Below, piece by piece: positions 1 to 7,713 of a stretch of DNA of 43,817 nt. This stretch comes from Chloroflexota bacterium (GTDB lineage: Bacteria > Chloroflexota > Dehalococcoidia > Lucifugimonadales > Lucifugimonadaceae). How positions within the stretch are numbered: the first letter of the stretch is position 1; each line of letters begins with the position of its first letter. Below the pieces are notes generated by a model that saw only the letters and a program-made list of their open reading frames with translations, was not told the DNA's origin and made no database searches. Position numbers and translations under genes: made by a program. The stretch lies in the NCBI GenBank assembly GCA_018650185.1, contig JABIGL010000081.1:1-43817 (forward strand), read 5' to 3'.

Positions 1-1170
1 GCACTAATGGTGTTTGCCGCCGTTGGCATGGTTGGTATGGCGCAGGCCGGTGAGCTACTGACGGCCTACGTGGCGCTTGAGCTGCTTAGCTTCAGTATGT
101 ACGTGTTAGTGGCCTTCAGGCGTGACGACTCAAAAAGCAACGAGGCGGGGGTCAAGTACATCGTTCTTGGCGCGTTCTCGTCGGCGATCTTGCTATACGG
201 GATAAGTATGGTCTGGGGTGCGACCGGCACCACTTACTACGCCGGTATCTCAGAGCATCTAGCTGCAAACGACGGCAACCTGGACTCCACGTTGATCCTT
301 GGGCTGGCGCTCATTCTTGCCGGGTTGGGGTTCAAGGTGGCCGCGGCACCATTTCACATGTGGGCACCGGACACCTACCAGGGTGCACCAACACCTGTCA
401 CTGCCTTCCTGGCAGTTGCCTCAAAAGCTGCCGCCTTCGCACTGATTCTCAGGCTGTTCACGCAGGGTTTGCTCCCGGCGCTAGAGGAATGGCAGGTGCT
501 CGTGGCTGTGCTGGCCGTGGCGACCATGGTTATCGGCAACACCGTTGCGATAGTCCAGAGCAATATCAAACGCATGCTCGCCTACTCCAGCGTGGGACAG
601 GTCGGTTTCCTGCTGGTCGGGGTGGCGGCACTGGGTTATGTCGAGGACGGGGCAGTAATACCGGTCACGTTGGCGTCCGATGCAGTGATGCTGCACTTGA
701 TTGGTTACGCCTTCGCGAACCTGGCGGCGTTCGCCACCGTTATCGCCGTCTACAACCACATCGGCACAGATGAGCTTTCAGGTTACGAGGGGCTGGCGAA
801 GCGCTCGCCGTACCTGTCCATGGTTATGGCTGTGGCGCTGTTCTCACTGGCCGGACTGCCGTTCTTCGTGGGGTTCCTCACCAAGTTCTACCTGTTCACC
901 GCCGCTGCCGAGGCTGGCCTGCTGTGGCTGGCGGGAGTTGCGATGGCGGCAAGCGTTGTATCGCTTTACTACTACCTGATGGTAATAAAACGGATGTTCG
1001 TCGACGATGTCGCCGAGTCCGACACGATCCCGGTGGCGGTCAGCCTGCCATCTCTTAGCTGGTTACTGCTTGGTGCGCTGCTTGTTGGGACGATACTGCT
1101 CGGTGTTTATCCACAGCCCGTCGCCGACGTTGTCGAGGCGGCTTCGGGAGCGATCCTTCCAGGCGCCTGA
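1..1170 (+). CDS. nuoN: NADH-quinone oxidoreductase subunit N (NuoN), 3' part
   Basis: Proton-pumping membrane subunit of respiratory complex I, related to Mrp antiporters. The reading frame is open from base 1, so the N-terminus lies outside the window; about 389 residues remain. Numbered from the internal ATG at base 7, the hallmarks are a membrane Glu in LELLSFSMY (residue 25), the Lys of GFKVAAAPFH (110) followed by MWAPDTYQGAPTP, and the Lys of AVASKAAAF (140). These correspond to the conserved proton-path Glu and two Lys residues of NuoN. Around ten hydrophobic segments follow, ending in a typical C-terminal helix. NuoN is usually the last gene of a nuo operon, which fits the unrelated gene that follows after 197 bases. 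High confidence in family and subunit; the internal ATG at 7 is not the real start. Confidence 0.95.
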   Translation, partial: ALMVFAAVGMVGMAQAGELLTAYVALELLSFSMYVLVAFRRDDSKSNEAGVKYIVLGAFSSAILLYGISMVWGATGTTYYAGISEHLAANDGNLDSTLILGLALILAGLGFKVAAAPFHMWAPDTYQGAPTPVTAFLAVASKAAAFALILRLFTQGLLPALEEWQVLVAVLAVATMVIGNTVAIVQSNIKRMLAYSSVGQVGFLLVGVAALGYVEDGAVIPVTLASDAVMLHLIGYAFANLAAFATVIAVYNHIGTDELSGYEGLAKRSPYLSMVMAVALFSLAGLPFFVGFLTKFYLFTAAAEAGLLWLAGVAMAASVVSLYYYLMVIKRMFVDDVAESDTIPVAVSLPSLSWLLLGALLVGTILLGVYPQPVADVVEAASGAILPGA

Positions 1171-1367
1171 GAGGCAGAGCGACCGACCACCTTCACACCG
1201 TCGTCATGGACACCGTTAACCACTTCACGATAGCCTCACATCAGCGGCGCGAAGGTAGTATTACGAAGATGTAAAACAAGATCGACGGGCCCGTTAACCG
1301 ACGACACAGCGGCCCTCGATCCGGTTGGCCAATTAGACACAGGAATTCCAGCTGAGGGAGGCGTTAA

Positions 1368-2423
1368 ATGTTCAATAAAATTCTGATCCCGCTTGACGGT
1401 TCTGAACAGTCTGAACGGATCGGCGGATGGGCTTGCGGGTTGGCGCAGGGACTTGGCGCAAACATCGTCTTGCTTGCCGTGGTCGATCCCGATGACATCG
1501 CTATGCCCGGTTCTGGTGCCGGAGATGCCGGGCAGGGTTCGACCCGTGCTGGTGAAGGTCGTTACGACCAACCCGGTGGCGATGCGACCCGTGGCGCGGC
1601 GCCCGGGGCGATCCCAACAACCCCGGTTACCGGAGTTACGCCCAGCGCTGGAGGCTCGGGAAACGCGGTTACTCGAACGCAGGTTATCGACGAAGCGGTT
1701 GAACGCGCCCGCAGATACCTCCTGGGTGAAGCGGAGAGGGTCGCTGTAGCGGGCGGCAAAGCCGAGGTCGAAGTGGTGGTAGGCAACCCCGCTGAAGAGA
1801 TCGTAAGCTCGGCTGTACGGCTCGGAGTTGACGCCATAGCGATGGCAACCCGTCGAGAGTCGTCGCTGGCACGCGGCGTACTTGGCAGTGTCACGGATCG
1901 TGTGATCCACACCACCGGCCTGCCGTTGCTTGCGTTGCATCCGGAAGACGTTTCGGCGTTCTCCGGGAACTCCGGCGCTCCGGGCACAGTTATCGTGCCG
2001 CTTGATGGCTCTGTACTTAGCGAAAAGTCGGTTCCTGTTGCGCAGTCGATTGCGCAGTCGGTCGGAGCGAAGGTGATGTTTGTGCGCTCCTCGGCGACTC
2101 CGTATTTCGGATCGTCCGAGGCGGGCGTCGACTACATGCCGACCAACTACGGCTTAACGGAGATCCGTCAGGACGCCATGTTGTACCTGGAGCCCTACGT
2201 GAAAGCTGCGAGGGGCGCAGGTCTTGAGGCGGAGGCCCGGTCGGTGATCGGTAACGCCGTGAGTGCGATCATCGAGACGGCTGACGAGAACGAGGGCAGC
2301 CTGATAGTGATGAGCACGCACGGTCGCTCTGGCTTCAAGCGTTTCTTCCTGGGCAGCGTCGCCGACAAGGTAGTTCGTTCCGCCGGAACGCCGGTACTCG
2401 TTCTGCCTCCGGGTGACGAATAA
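1368..2423 (+). CDS. Universal stress protein, two UspA domains in tandem
   Basis: Cytoplasmic stress protein of 351 residues with two Usp domains (about 1-193 and 206-348), each opening with the same type of strand (KILIPLDGS, TVIVPLDGS). The second domain keeps the nucleotide-binding signature: Gly319 in STHGRSG, then nine residues, then Gly-Ser at 329-330. In the first domain the matching Gly is replaced by Arg (TRRESS), although the later Gly-Ser at 173-174 remains, so ATP binding there may be impaired. An insert rich in Gly, Ala, Pro and Thr (about residues 45-103) interrupts domain 1 and is unusual for the family. The start is supported by GAGGGAG seven bases upstream. It probably has its own transcript, with a hairpin terminator 34 bases after the stop. 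The client process is unknown. Confidence 0.9.
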   Translation: MFNKILIPLDGSEQSERIGGWACGLAQGLGANIVLLAVVDPDDIAMPGSGAGDAGQGSTRAGEGRYDQPGGDATRGAAPGAIPTTPVTGVTPSAGGSGNAVTRTQVIDEAVERARRYLLGEAERVAVAGGKAEVEVVVGNPAEEIVSSAVRLGVDAIAMATRRESSLARGVLGSVTDRVIHTTGLPLLALHPEDVSAFSGNSGAPGTVIVPLDGSVLSEKSVPVAQSIAQSVGAKVMFVRSSATPYFGSSEAGVDYMPTNYGLTEIRQDAMLYLEPYVKAARGAGLEAEARSVIGNAVSAIIETADENEGSLIVMSTHGRSGFKRFFLGSVADKVVRSAGTPVLVLPPGDE

Positions 2424-2456
2424 GGAGCGGTTTCGGGATTAGATTGGTGGGCTCAT

Positions 2457-2492
2457 GAAACTCGGGGACGTTGTAAGGGCGTCCCCGATTTC
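2457..2492 (+). terminator. Hairpin after the stress-protein gene
   Basis: An 8-bp perfect stem (CGGGGACG at 2463-2470 with CGTCCCCG at 2480-2487) and a 9-base loop. Outer GAAA and TTTC can extend the pairing. The right flank ATTTCG is only weakly T-rich. The position, 34 bases after the stop at 2423, fits a transcription terminator. Confidence 0.55.
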
Positions 2493-2647
2493 GCGATTGA
2501 GAGTCCACCTTCACCGTACGGTCCGATTGGCGGATGTTGTAGCGCACGCGAACTAGTGCTACGTTTGGCCCCCGTTTGGCGTTATCGGCCGATTACACCT
2601 GTACCAGGCGTGCGGCAGCAACAGAGACAACCCACGAGGAGCATCCC

Positions 2648-3511
2648 GTGACAAAGGCCCCTGATCTGCCCACGAACATCGCGCCGTACCCGGTCGTCGC
2701 AAATATCGAGTTCGCTGAGGGACCGATCTTTGACGACGACGGCTATCTCTACTTCGTGAATTACGGCCAGCGCGGAAAGCTGGGCCGACTTGCTCCACGC
2801 GGTCTGGTGGAGTCGTGGATCGATACCGGTGGGGTGGTGAACGGCCTCAAGTACGACGGAAATCGTGGCCTGATCTGTGCCGATTACGGGGCCAAGCGGG
2901 TCGCCCGAATTGATATCGACCGCAAATTGATCGAGGTTCTTACTGACGAGTTCGGGGGCAACGAATACAACGGCCCGAACGACGTATGCATGGACCTGAG
3001 GGGCAACGTCTACTTCTCAGATCCCGGGATCGACACAGAACCGGTTCCGGGCGCGATCTATCGCATCGACATGCCGTCTCCGGACGAAGCTGGCGAGGTT
3101 CGACTGCTCGCGGACGGGCTTGAGTACCCGAACGGACTGGCCGTACATCCAGACCAGAAGCGTCTTTTTGTTTGCATGTCACGAACCAATTCCGTCGTTT
3201 CGTACGATATGGATGAGTCGGGCGCGCTCTCAAACGAGCAGACGGTTCACCAGTTCGGCAACCCCACCGTGGATGGATGCCAGTTCGACGAACATGGCCG
3301 ACTGTGGGTGGCGCGCTGGCTTAACGGCACGATCGACGTGCTGGACGTCGAGTCCGGTGATCTCGTTCGCAGCTACCCGATGCGCGGTGATCGCGTGACG
3401 AACATGTGCTGGTGGGAGGATTCGGTGTACGTGACCGTCGCCGGAAGCCACAGCATCGAGCGTCTTGATGTCGGTGTTCGTGGGGCGGACATCACACCGC
3501 CCAAGCGTTAG
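2648..3511 (+). CDS. SMP-30/gluconolactonase/LRE-like beta-propeller protein
   Basis: Predicted metal-dependent lactone hydrolase of the SMP-30/gluconolaconase-like six-bladed propeller family, 287 residues and probably cytoplasmic. The usual metal ligands are visible: Glu24 in FAEGPIF, Asn111 in NGPNDV, Asn162 in EYPNGLAV and Asp209 in TVDGCQFD. I chose GTG at 2648 because a GAGGAG Shine-Dalgarno lies six bases upstream and the family alignment begins near EFAEGP. An upstream in-frame TTG at 2576 would add 24 residues without family character. It precedes the CoA-transferase array by 113 bases in the same direction, so lactone opening could feed acids to those enzymes; this is inference. The substrate cannot be named. 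Confidence 0.85.
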   Translation: MTKAPDLPTNIAPYPVVANIEFAEGPIFDDDGYLYFVNYGQRGKLGRLAPRGLVESWIDTGGVVNGLKYDGNRGLICADYGAKRVARIDIDRKLIEVLTDEFGGNEYNGPNDVCMDLRGNVYFSDPGIDTEPVPGAIYRIDMPSPDEAGEVRLLADGLEYPNGLAVHPDQKRLFVCMSRTNSVVSYDMDESGALSNEQTVHQFGNPTVDGCQFDEHGRLWVARWLNGTIDVLDVESGDLVRSYPMRGDRVTNMCWWEDSVYVTVAGSHSIERLDVGVRGADITPPKR

Positions 3512-3624
3512 GTCTGGCACTCGACATGCTCAATGCCCTTCCCTGAGGCTCTCGAATGGCGACGAGTCCAGCTAACAGGTTCCCGAGTTAACGGAAGCAT
3601 CTGATATGGGAGGAAACTCAGCCA

Positions 3625-4902
3625 ATGACGGGCCCGTTGGACGGCGTGAAGGTCGTCGAATTCTCAGAGATCATCGCCGGTCCTGTCAGCGGTGTGATGC
3701 TGTCCGACCTTGGCGCGGATGTGATCAAAGTGGAGCCGCCGTGGGGCGACCCGTGGCGCGACGGGGGAGGTCCGTTCGCTGAGCACGAATCCCGGGCGTT
3801 CATAGCGGTAAATCGCGGCAAACGTTCCATACAGCTGGACCTCACCAGAGACGACGGCCGTGCCGCAGCGCATCGCCTAGTTGAAAACGCCGACATCGTG
3901 GTCACAAATCACCGACCGGACGTTCCGGCCAAGCTCGGGATCGACTACGAGACACTTTCGGCGATTAACCCGCGCATCATCTACGCCGAGGCTTCGGCCT
4001 ACGGGTTGAAAGGCCCGTACGCGGGAGGCCCCGGTTATGACGTCCTGGCTCAAGCGTTCAGCGGGATTATCCAGTCCGAGGGAGTCATGTGGCGTGGTGC
4101 GCCGCGGATGATTCGCACGACACCGTTTGTGGATTTTGCAACCGGGTACGCCATCGTCCAATCCGTCTGTGCCGCGCTTTACTGGCGTGAGAAAAGCGGA
4201 CGCGGGCAAAGGATAGGCACCTCACTTCTGGCGAACGCCATGACCTTCCAGTCTGGTCAACTTGCGCGAATTCCCGGAAACCCAACGCAGTCGCAACGGT
4301 GGCATGACGAAGATCTGCCCATGTTCCAGCAATCGGGCCTTTCCTACAGCGATCTCAACGACCTGTATAACGAAACAAGATGGTTTCCATCAGCCATGCT
4401 CATTTACTACCGGCCGTACCAGACCGCAGATGGGTTGATAGCGGTGGCTTGTCTGAGCGAGCCCCTCAGAGAACGGATGGCCAATTGTGTCGGCTTCGAG
4501 GACAGGCGTTTCTTGCCGAAATACGATCTCGAAGCTCCCGAGGCCGTGGAGTTTGCAGATGATCTGTTGGTCAAAGTAGAGGCCATGATCGCCGAAAAAA
4601 CATCCGAAGAATGGCTTAACGTTTTTCACGAGGCGGGCGTTCCGGCCATGCCGGTTCAGTTTGTTGAAGGACTGCTCGACAACGAACAGGCACAGGCAAA
4701 TGATCTGGTGGTCGAGCACGACCACCATGCCGCCGGCAAGATGCAACTCGTAGGCCCCAACGCCAATTTTTCGGATACTCCGTTAGAAGCCGCCCGCCCG
4801 TCACCGGCGCTTGGAGAGCACACGGCAGAAATTCTTGCGGAGGCTGGATACACGACAGAGGAAGTCGCCGCACTGCTCGAATCCGGCGGTGCACTGGGAT
4901 AA
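3625..4902 (+). CDS. CaiB/BaiF family (class III) CoA-transferase, array copy 1
   Basis: Transfers CoA between an acyl-CoA and a free carboxylate. It has 425 residues, about the normal family length. The N-terminal Rossmann-like region reads MTGPLDGVKVVEFSEIIAGP and continues into LSDLGADVIKVEPPWGDPWR and NRGKRS, all family hallmarks. The catalytic aspartate, which forms the acyl anhydride in formyl-CoA transferase, is expected at Asp170 in FVDFATGYA. The small insertion before this motif in copies 2 and 3 is missing here. The ATG has a GGGAGG Shine-Dalgarno. It is first of five same-strand paralogues separated by only 27-73 bases, so probably one operon. Some members of the family, such as BbsEF and SmtAB, work as heteromers of two adjacent paralogues. 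The substrate is unknown. Confidence 0.93.
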   Translation: MTGPLDGVKVVEFSEIIAGPVSGVMLSDLGADVIKVEPPWGDPWRDGGGPFAEHESRAFIAVNRGKRSIQLDLTRDDGRAAAHRLVENADIVVTNHRPDVPAKLGIDYETLSAINPRIIYAEASAYGLKGPYAGGPGYDVLAQAFSGIIQSEGVMWRGAPRMIRTTPFVDFATGYAIVQSVCAALYWREKSGRGQRIGTSLLANAMTFQSGQLARIPGNPTQSQRWHDEDLPMFQQSGLSYSDLNDLYNETRWFPSAMLIYYRPYQTADGLIAVACLSEPLRERMANCVGFEDRRFLPKYDLEAPEAVEFADDLLVKVEAMIAEKTSEEWLNVFHEAGVPAMPVQFVEGLLDNEQAQANDLVVEHDHHAAGKMQLVGPNANFSDTPLEAARPSPALGEHTAEILAEAGYTTEEVAALLESGGALG

Positions 4903-4960
4903 GCTGCGCGATCATGGCGAACGTGGTTGTCGCACAGTTCAGATTCAAGCAGGTTTAACG
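4903..4960 (+). repeat. Duplicated intergenic spacer, copy A
   Basis: This 58-base spacer after CoA-transferase copy 1 matches the 58-base spacer after copy 2 (6272-6329) at 48 of 58 positions without a gap. The duplication unit therefore included the noncoding leader as well as the gene. It carries a short open frame (see 4914-4958) and the weak ribosome-binding sequence AGG seven bases before the ATG of copy 2. Confidence 0.8.
4914..4958 (+). other. Possible 14-codon leader ORF upstream of CoA-transferase copy 2
   Basis: ATG at 4914 opens a 14-residue frame (MANVVVAQFRFKQV) whose TAA ends two bases before the ATG at 4961. In the matching spacer upstream of copy 3 the same frame starts with GTG at 6283 and reads VANVVAAQVRIKQV before running on without a stop. 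Between the copies there are three synonymous changes, three hydrophobic-for-hydrophobic replacements and the start change. It could be a coupled leader peptide or just a relic of duplication; support is weak. Confidence 0.2.
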
Positions 4961-6271
4961 ATGGCGGGTCCGCTCGAGGGTATTCGGGTCATCGAGTTCT
5001 CGCAGATCATCGCCGGCCCTGTCAGCGGTGTGCTCCTCTCCGATCTCGGTGCAGATGTGATCAAGGTCGAGCCACCATGGGGAGACCCGTGGCGCGCCGG
5101 GGGCGGGATGCGGATCAGCGAAACCGAGAGCAAGATTTTCATCTCGGTCAATCGCGGTAAAAGATCCATTTCGCTGGACCTCACGTCGGACGAAGGCCGC
5201 TCGGTTGTTCGCAGGCTGGTATCGGATGCTGATGTCGTTACGGTCAACCATCGGGCCGACGTCCTTCCGAAACTCGGAATCGACTACGAAACGTTGAGGG
5301 CCGTAAAACCGGACATCATCTACACAGAGGTCACCGCCTTCGGCAGAGATGGACCGTATGCCAACGATCCCGGGTACGACCTGCTCATGCAGGGTCTCAC
5401 CGGAATCATGGCCGGCGAAGGGGTGGTTGAAGGCTATAAGGCGGGAGGTGTCACGGTGAACGATGGCGTGCCACGGTATCTGTTGGCTACCCCGATGGTG
5501 GATTTCGCTACCGGTTACTCGGTTGTCCAGTCGGTCTGTGCGGCGCTGTTCTATCGTGAGCGGACGGGGAAGGGACAGAAAGTGGAGACATCTCTGTTCG
5601 CAAACGCGTTGTCGATTCAGACCCATTCGCTGACCGAATTCGAGAACGCCCCATCTCCCACGGCTGAATTCGTCAACGAAGAACTGCCCATTCTTCGCGA
5701 CGCCGGTCTGACCTTTTCTGAGATCGACGATATCTACCGCGAGCGCAAATCGTATCCGTTCGCCGGGTTTATCTATTACCGCTCTTACCAGACGGCGGAC
5801 CAGGTGATCACCCTGGGCTGTTTGAGTGAGCCTCTGCGCAAAAAAGCGGCCGATTGCCTGGGAATCGAAGATATTCGATTCAACGAAGACTACGATCCGA
5901 CGACCGAAGAGTCATGGCAGTTCGCAATTGACCTCTCGCACCGGGTTGAGAAGATCATCAGCGGCAAGCCCGCAGCTGAGTGGATACGCATTTTCCATGA
6001 GGCCGGAGTTCCTGCTGCGCCCGTCCTGTACGTAGAAGAGATGCTCGATCATGAGCAATCGCATGCAGTTGGAATGATCATCGAACAGGAACATCCTGTT
6101 GCAGGCAAAGTCCGAGGCCCGGGACCTCTTTCGAAGTGGTCGGAGAGCCCTCCAGAGGCCGTTCGTACTTCACCGGGCAAAGGTCAGCACACGGCAGAGA
6201 TTCTGGCGGAATCCGGATATTCGGAAACGGAAATTGCTGCACTGCTCGAATCTGGGGCCGCTCTGGGATAA
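4961..6271 (+). CDS. CaiB/BaiF family (class III) CoA-transferase, array copy 2
   Basis: Class III CoA-transferase of 436 residues. The start is the ATG at 4961 (MAGPLEGIRVIEFSQ), where family similarity begins; a longer in-frame extension overlaps the end of copy 1 and lacks family character. The predicted catalytic residue is Asp181 in MVDFATGYS. Before it lies an insertion of about ten residues (EGYKAGGVTVNDGVPRY region, 157-173) shared only with copy 3. The closing segment IAALLESGAALG nearly matches that of copy 1 (VAALLESGGALG). Equal length, the shared insertion and the near-identical upstream spacer make copies 2 and 3 the most recently split pair. Translation probably relies on coupling, because the Shine-Dalgarno is weak. 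The substrate is unknown. Confidence 0.92.
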   Translation: MAGPLEGIRVIEFSQIIAGPVSGVLLSDLGADVIKVEPPWGDPWRAGGGMRISETESKIFISVNRGKRSISLDLTSDEGRSVVRRLVSDADVVTVNHRADVLPKLGIDYETLRAVKPDIIYTEVTAFGRDGPYANDPGYDLLMQGLTGIMAGEGVVEGYKAGGVTVNDGVPRYLLATPMVDFATGYSVVQSVCAALFYRERTGKGQKVETSLFANALSIQTHSLTEFENAPSPTAEFVNEELPILRDAGLTFSEIDDIYRERKSYPFAGFIYYRSYQTADQVITLGCLSEPLRKKAADCLGIEDIRFNEDYDPTTEESWQFAIDLSHRVEKIISGKPAAEWIRIFHEAGVPAAPVLYVEEMLDHEQSHAVGMIIEQEHPVAGKVRGPGPLSKWSESPPEAVRTSPGKGQHTAEILAESGYSETEIAALLESGAALG

Positions 6272-6329
6272 GCTGCGCCATCGTGGCGAATGTCGTTGCC
6301 GCACAGGTCAGAATCAAGCAGGTGTATGG
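6272..6329 (+). repeat. Duplicated intergenic spacer, copy B
   Basis: Second copy of the 58-base spacer at 4903-4960, 83% identical and exactly the same length. It sits in the same position relative to the stop of the preceding and the start of the following CoA-transferase. Confidence 0.8.
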
Positions 6330-7640
6330 ATGGCTGGTCCGCTCCAGGGTATTCGGGTTGTCGAATTCTCACAGATCATCGCTGGACCGATCAGCGGCGT
6401 CCTACTTTCGGACCTTGGTGCGGACATTGTCAAAATAGAGCCACCGTGGGGAGACCCGTGGCGTGGCGGCTCGTCACCGATCAACGCGACCGAGAGCAAG
6501 GGCTTCATCGCCGTCAACCGAGGCAAGCGTTCGGTCTGCCTGGATCTTGGCTCTGAAGAAGGCCAGTCGATAGTCCATAAACTGGTCTCGGAAGCAGATG
6601 TCGTTACGGTCAACAATCGGGCCGACGTGTTAGACGCATTGAAGATCGACTACGACACACTACGGAAGATCAAGCCAGATCTTATCTACAGCGAGATCAC
6701 GGCCTTCGGGCGTGAGGGACCCTACGCCGGAAATCCGGGCTACGACCTGTTGATGCAGGGTCTAACGGGCGTCATGGCCGCCGAAGGCATCATGGACGGC
6801 TACCGGTCCGGCGACCACATCATGAACGAGGGCGTCCCCCGCTATCTCACGGTAATGCCGATGGTGGACTACGCAACCGGCTATTCAGTCGTCCAGTCTG
6901 TCTGCGCCGCACTATTCCACCGGGAACGTACGGGACAAGGGCAGAAGATCGAAACCTCGCTCTTCGCCAACGCCCTCACCATCCAGGGCCTTTCGCTCAC
7001 GCAGGTCGAAAACGCACCTTCGCCAGCATTTGACTTTGTTCAGGGCGAACTGCCATTGCTCAGGGAAGCTGGACTGACCTACCAGGAGATAGACGCCATC
7101 TACCGCGAGCGTCGACCGATACCGTTCGGCGCGTTCATCTACTACCGTTCGTACCAGACGGCGGACCAGGTCATCACGCTCGGTTGCCTTAGTGAACCGC
7201 TTCGCAAAAAGGCCGCAGATTGTCTTGGTGTTCACGACATCAGGTTTGATGAGGGTTATGACGCGACGTCAGAGGAGTCCGTCAAGTTCGCCATAGACCT
7301 GGCGCATCAGGTTGAAGAGATGATCAAGGAAAAATCCTCTGAGGAGTGGCTCAAGATTTTCCATGCCGCTGGAGTTCCCGCAGCACCCTTGCTTTACGTA
7401 GAGGAAATGATCGACCACCCGCAGTCGGTAGCGACCGGGATGATCATGGAACAGCAACATCCGGTTGGCGGCAGGGTTCGTTACTCAAGCCCGCTCTCGA
7501 AATGGTCTGAAACGAAGCCAGAGCCTGTGCGTATTTCACCCGCCCGGGGAGAGCACACCCGCGAGATCCTGTCAGAAGCCGGGTACACGGACAACGAGAT
7601 CGAAGCGTTCCACGAGCGAGGATCGGCCAAGACCGGCTGA
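6330..7640 (+). CDS. CaiB/BaiF family (class III) CoA-transferase, array copy 3
   Basis: Class III CoA-transferase of 436 residues beginning MAGPLQGIRVVEFSQIIAGP. The ATG at 6330 was chosen over a longer in-frame extension because it matches the starts of all four sisters. The predicted catalytic Asp is at 180 in MVDYATGYS. The insertion before it (DGYRSGDHIMNEGVPRY) resembles that of copy 2. The stretch FIYYRSYQTADQVITLGCLS is the same as in copy 2, but the C-terminus differs (IEAFHERGSAKTG instead of a LLESG ending). The variable loop after GDPWR reads GGSSPINATES, so substrate choice may differ from copy 2. It lies in the same presumed operon, with 73 bases before copy 4. Confidence 0.92.
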   Translation: MAGPLQGIRVVEFSQIIAGPISGVLLSDLGADIVKIEPPWGDPWRGGSSPINATESKGFIAVNRGKRSVCLDLGSEEGQSIVHKLVSEADVVTVNNRADVLDALKIDYDTLRKIKPDLIYSEITAFGREGPYAGNPGYDLLMQGLTGVMAAEGIMDGYRSGDHIMNEGVPRYLTVMPMVDYATGYSVVQSVCAALFHRERTGQGQKIETSLFANALTIQGLSLTQVENAPSPAFDFVQGELPLLREAGLTYQEIDAIYRERRPIPFGAFIYYRSYQTADQVITLGCLSEPLRKKAADCLGVHDIRFDEGYDATSEESVKFAIDLAHQVEEMIKEKSSEEWLKIFHAAGVPAAPLLYVEEMIDHPQSVATGMIMEQQHPVGGRVRYSSPLSKWSETKPEPVRISPARGEHTREILSEAGYTDNEIEAFHERGSAKTG

Positions 7641-7713
7641 CCCGGACGATACGAGTCTCCCGGCGTACACTGCGCCTCATTCCACAACTTGAAGGGAATA
7701 AGGCAGGTGACAG

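Noticed and set aside
1236-1940. A 234-codon minus-strand frame opposite the stress-protein gene
   Set aside because: Translation is rich in Arg, Ser and Thr without structure, as expected of a shadow frame; the stress protein on the other strand is convincing.
6099-6329. Long N-terminal extension in frame with CoA-transferase copy 3 (and a similar one for copy 2 from 4811)
   Set aside because: The extension overlaps the preceding gene. All sisters begin at the same MxGPL motif, so the downstream ATG is the real start.
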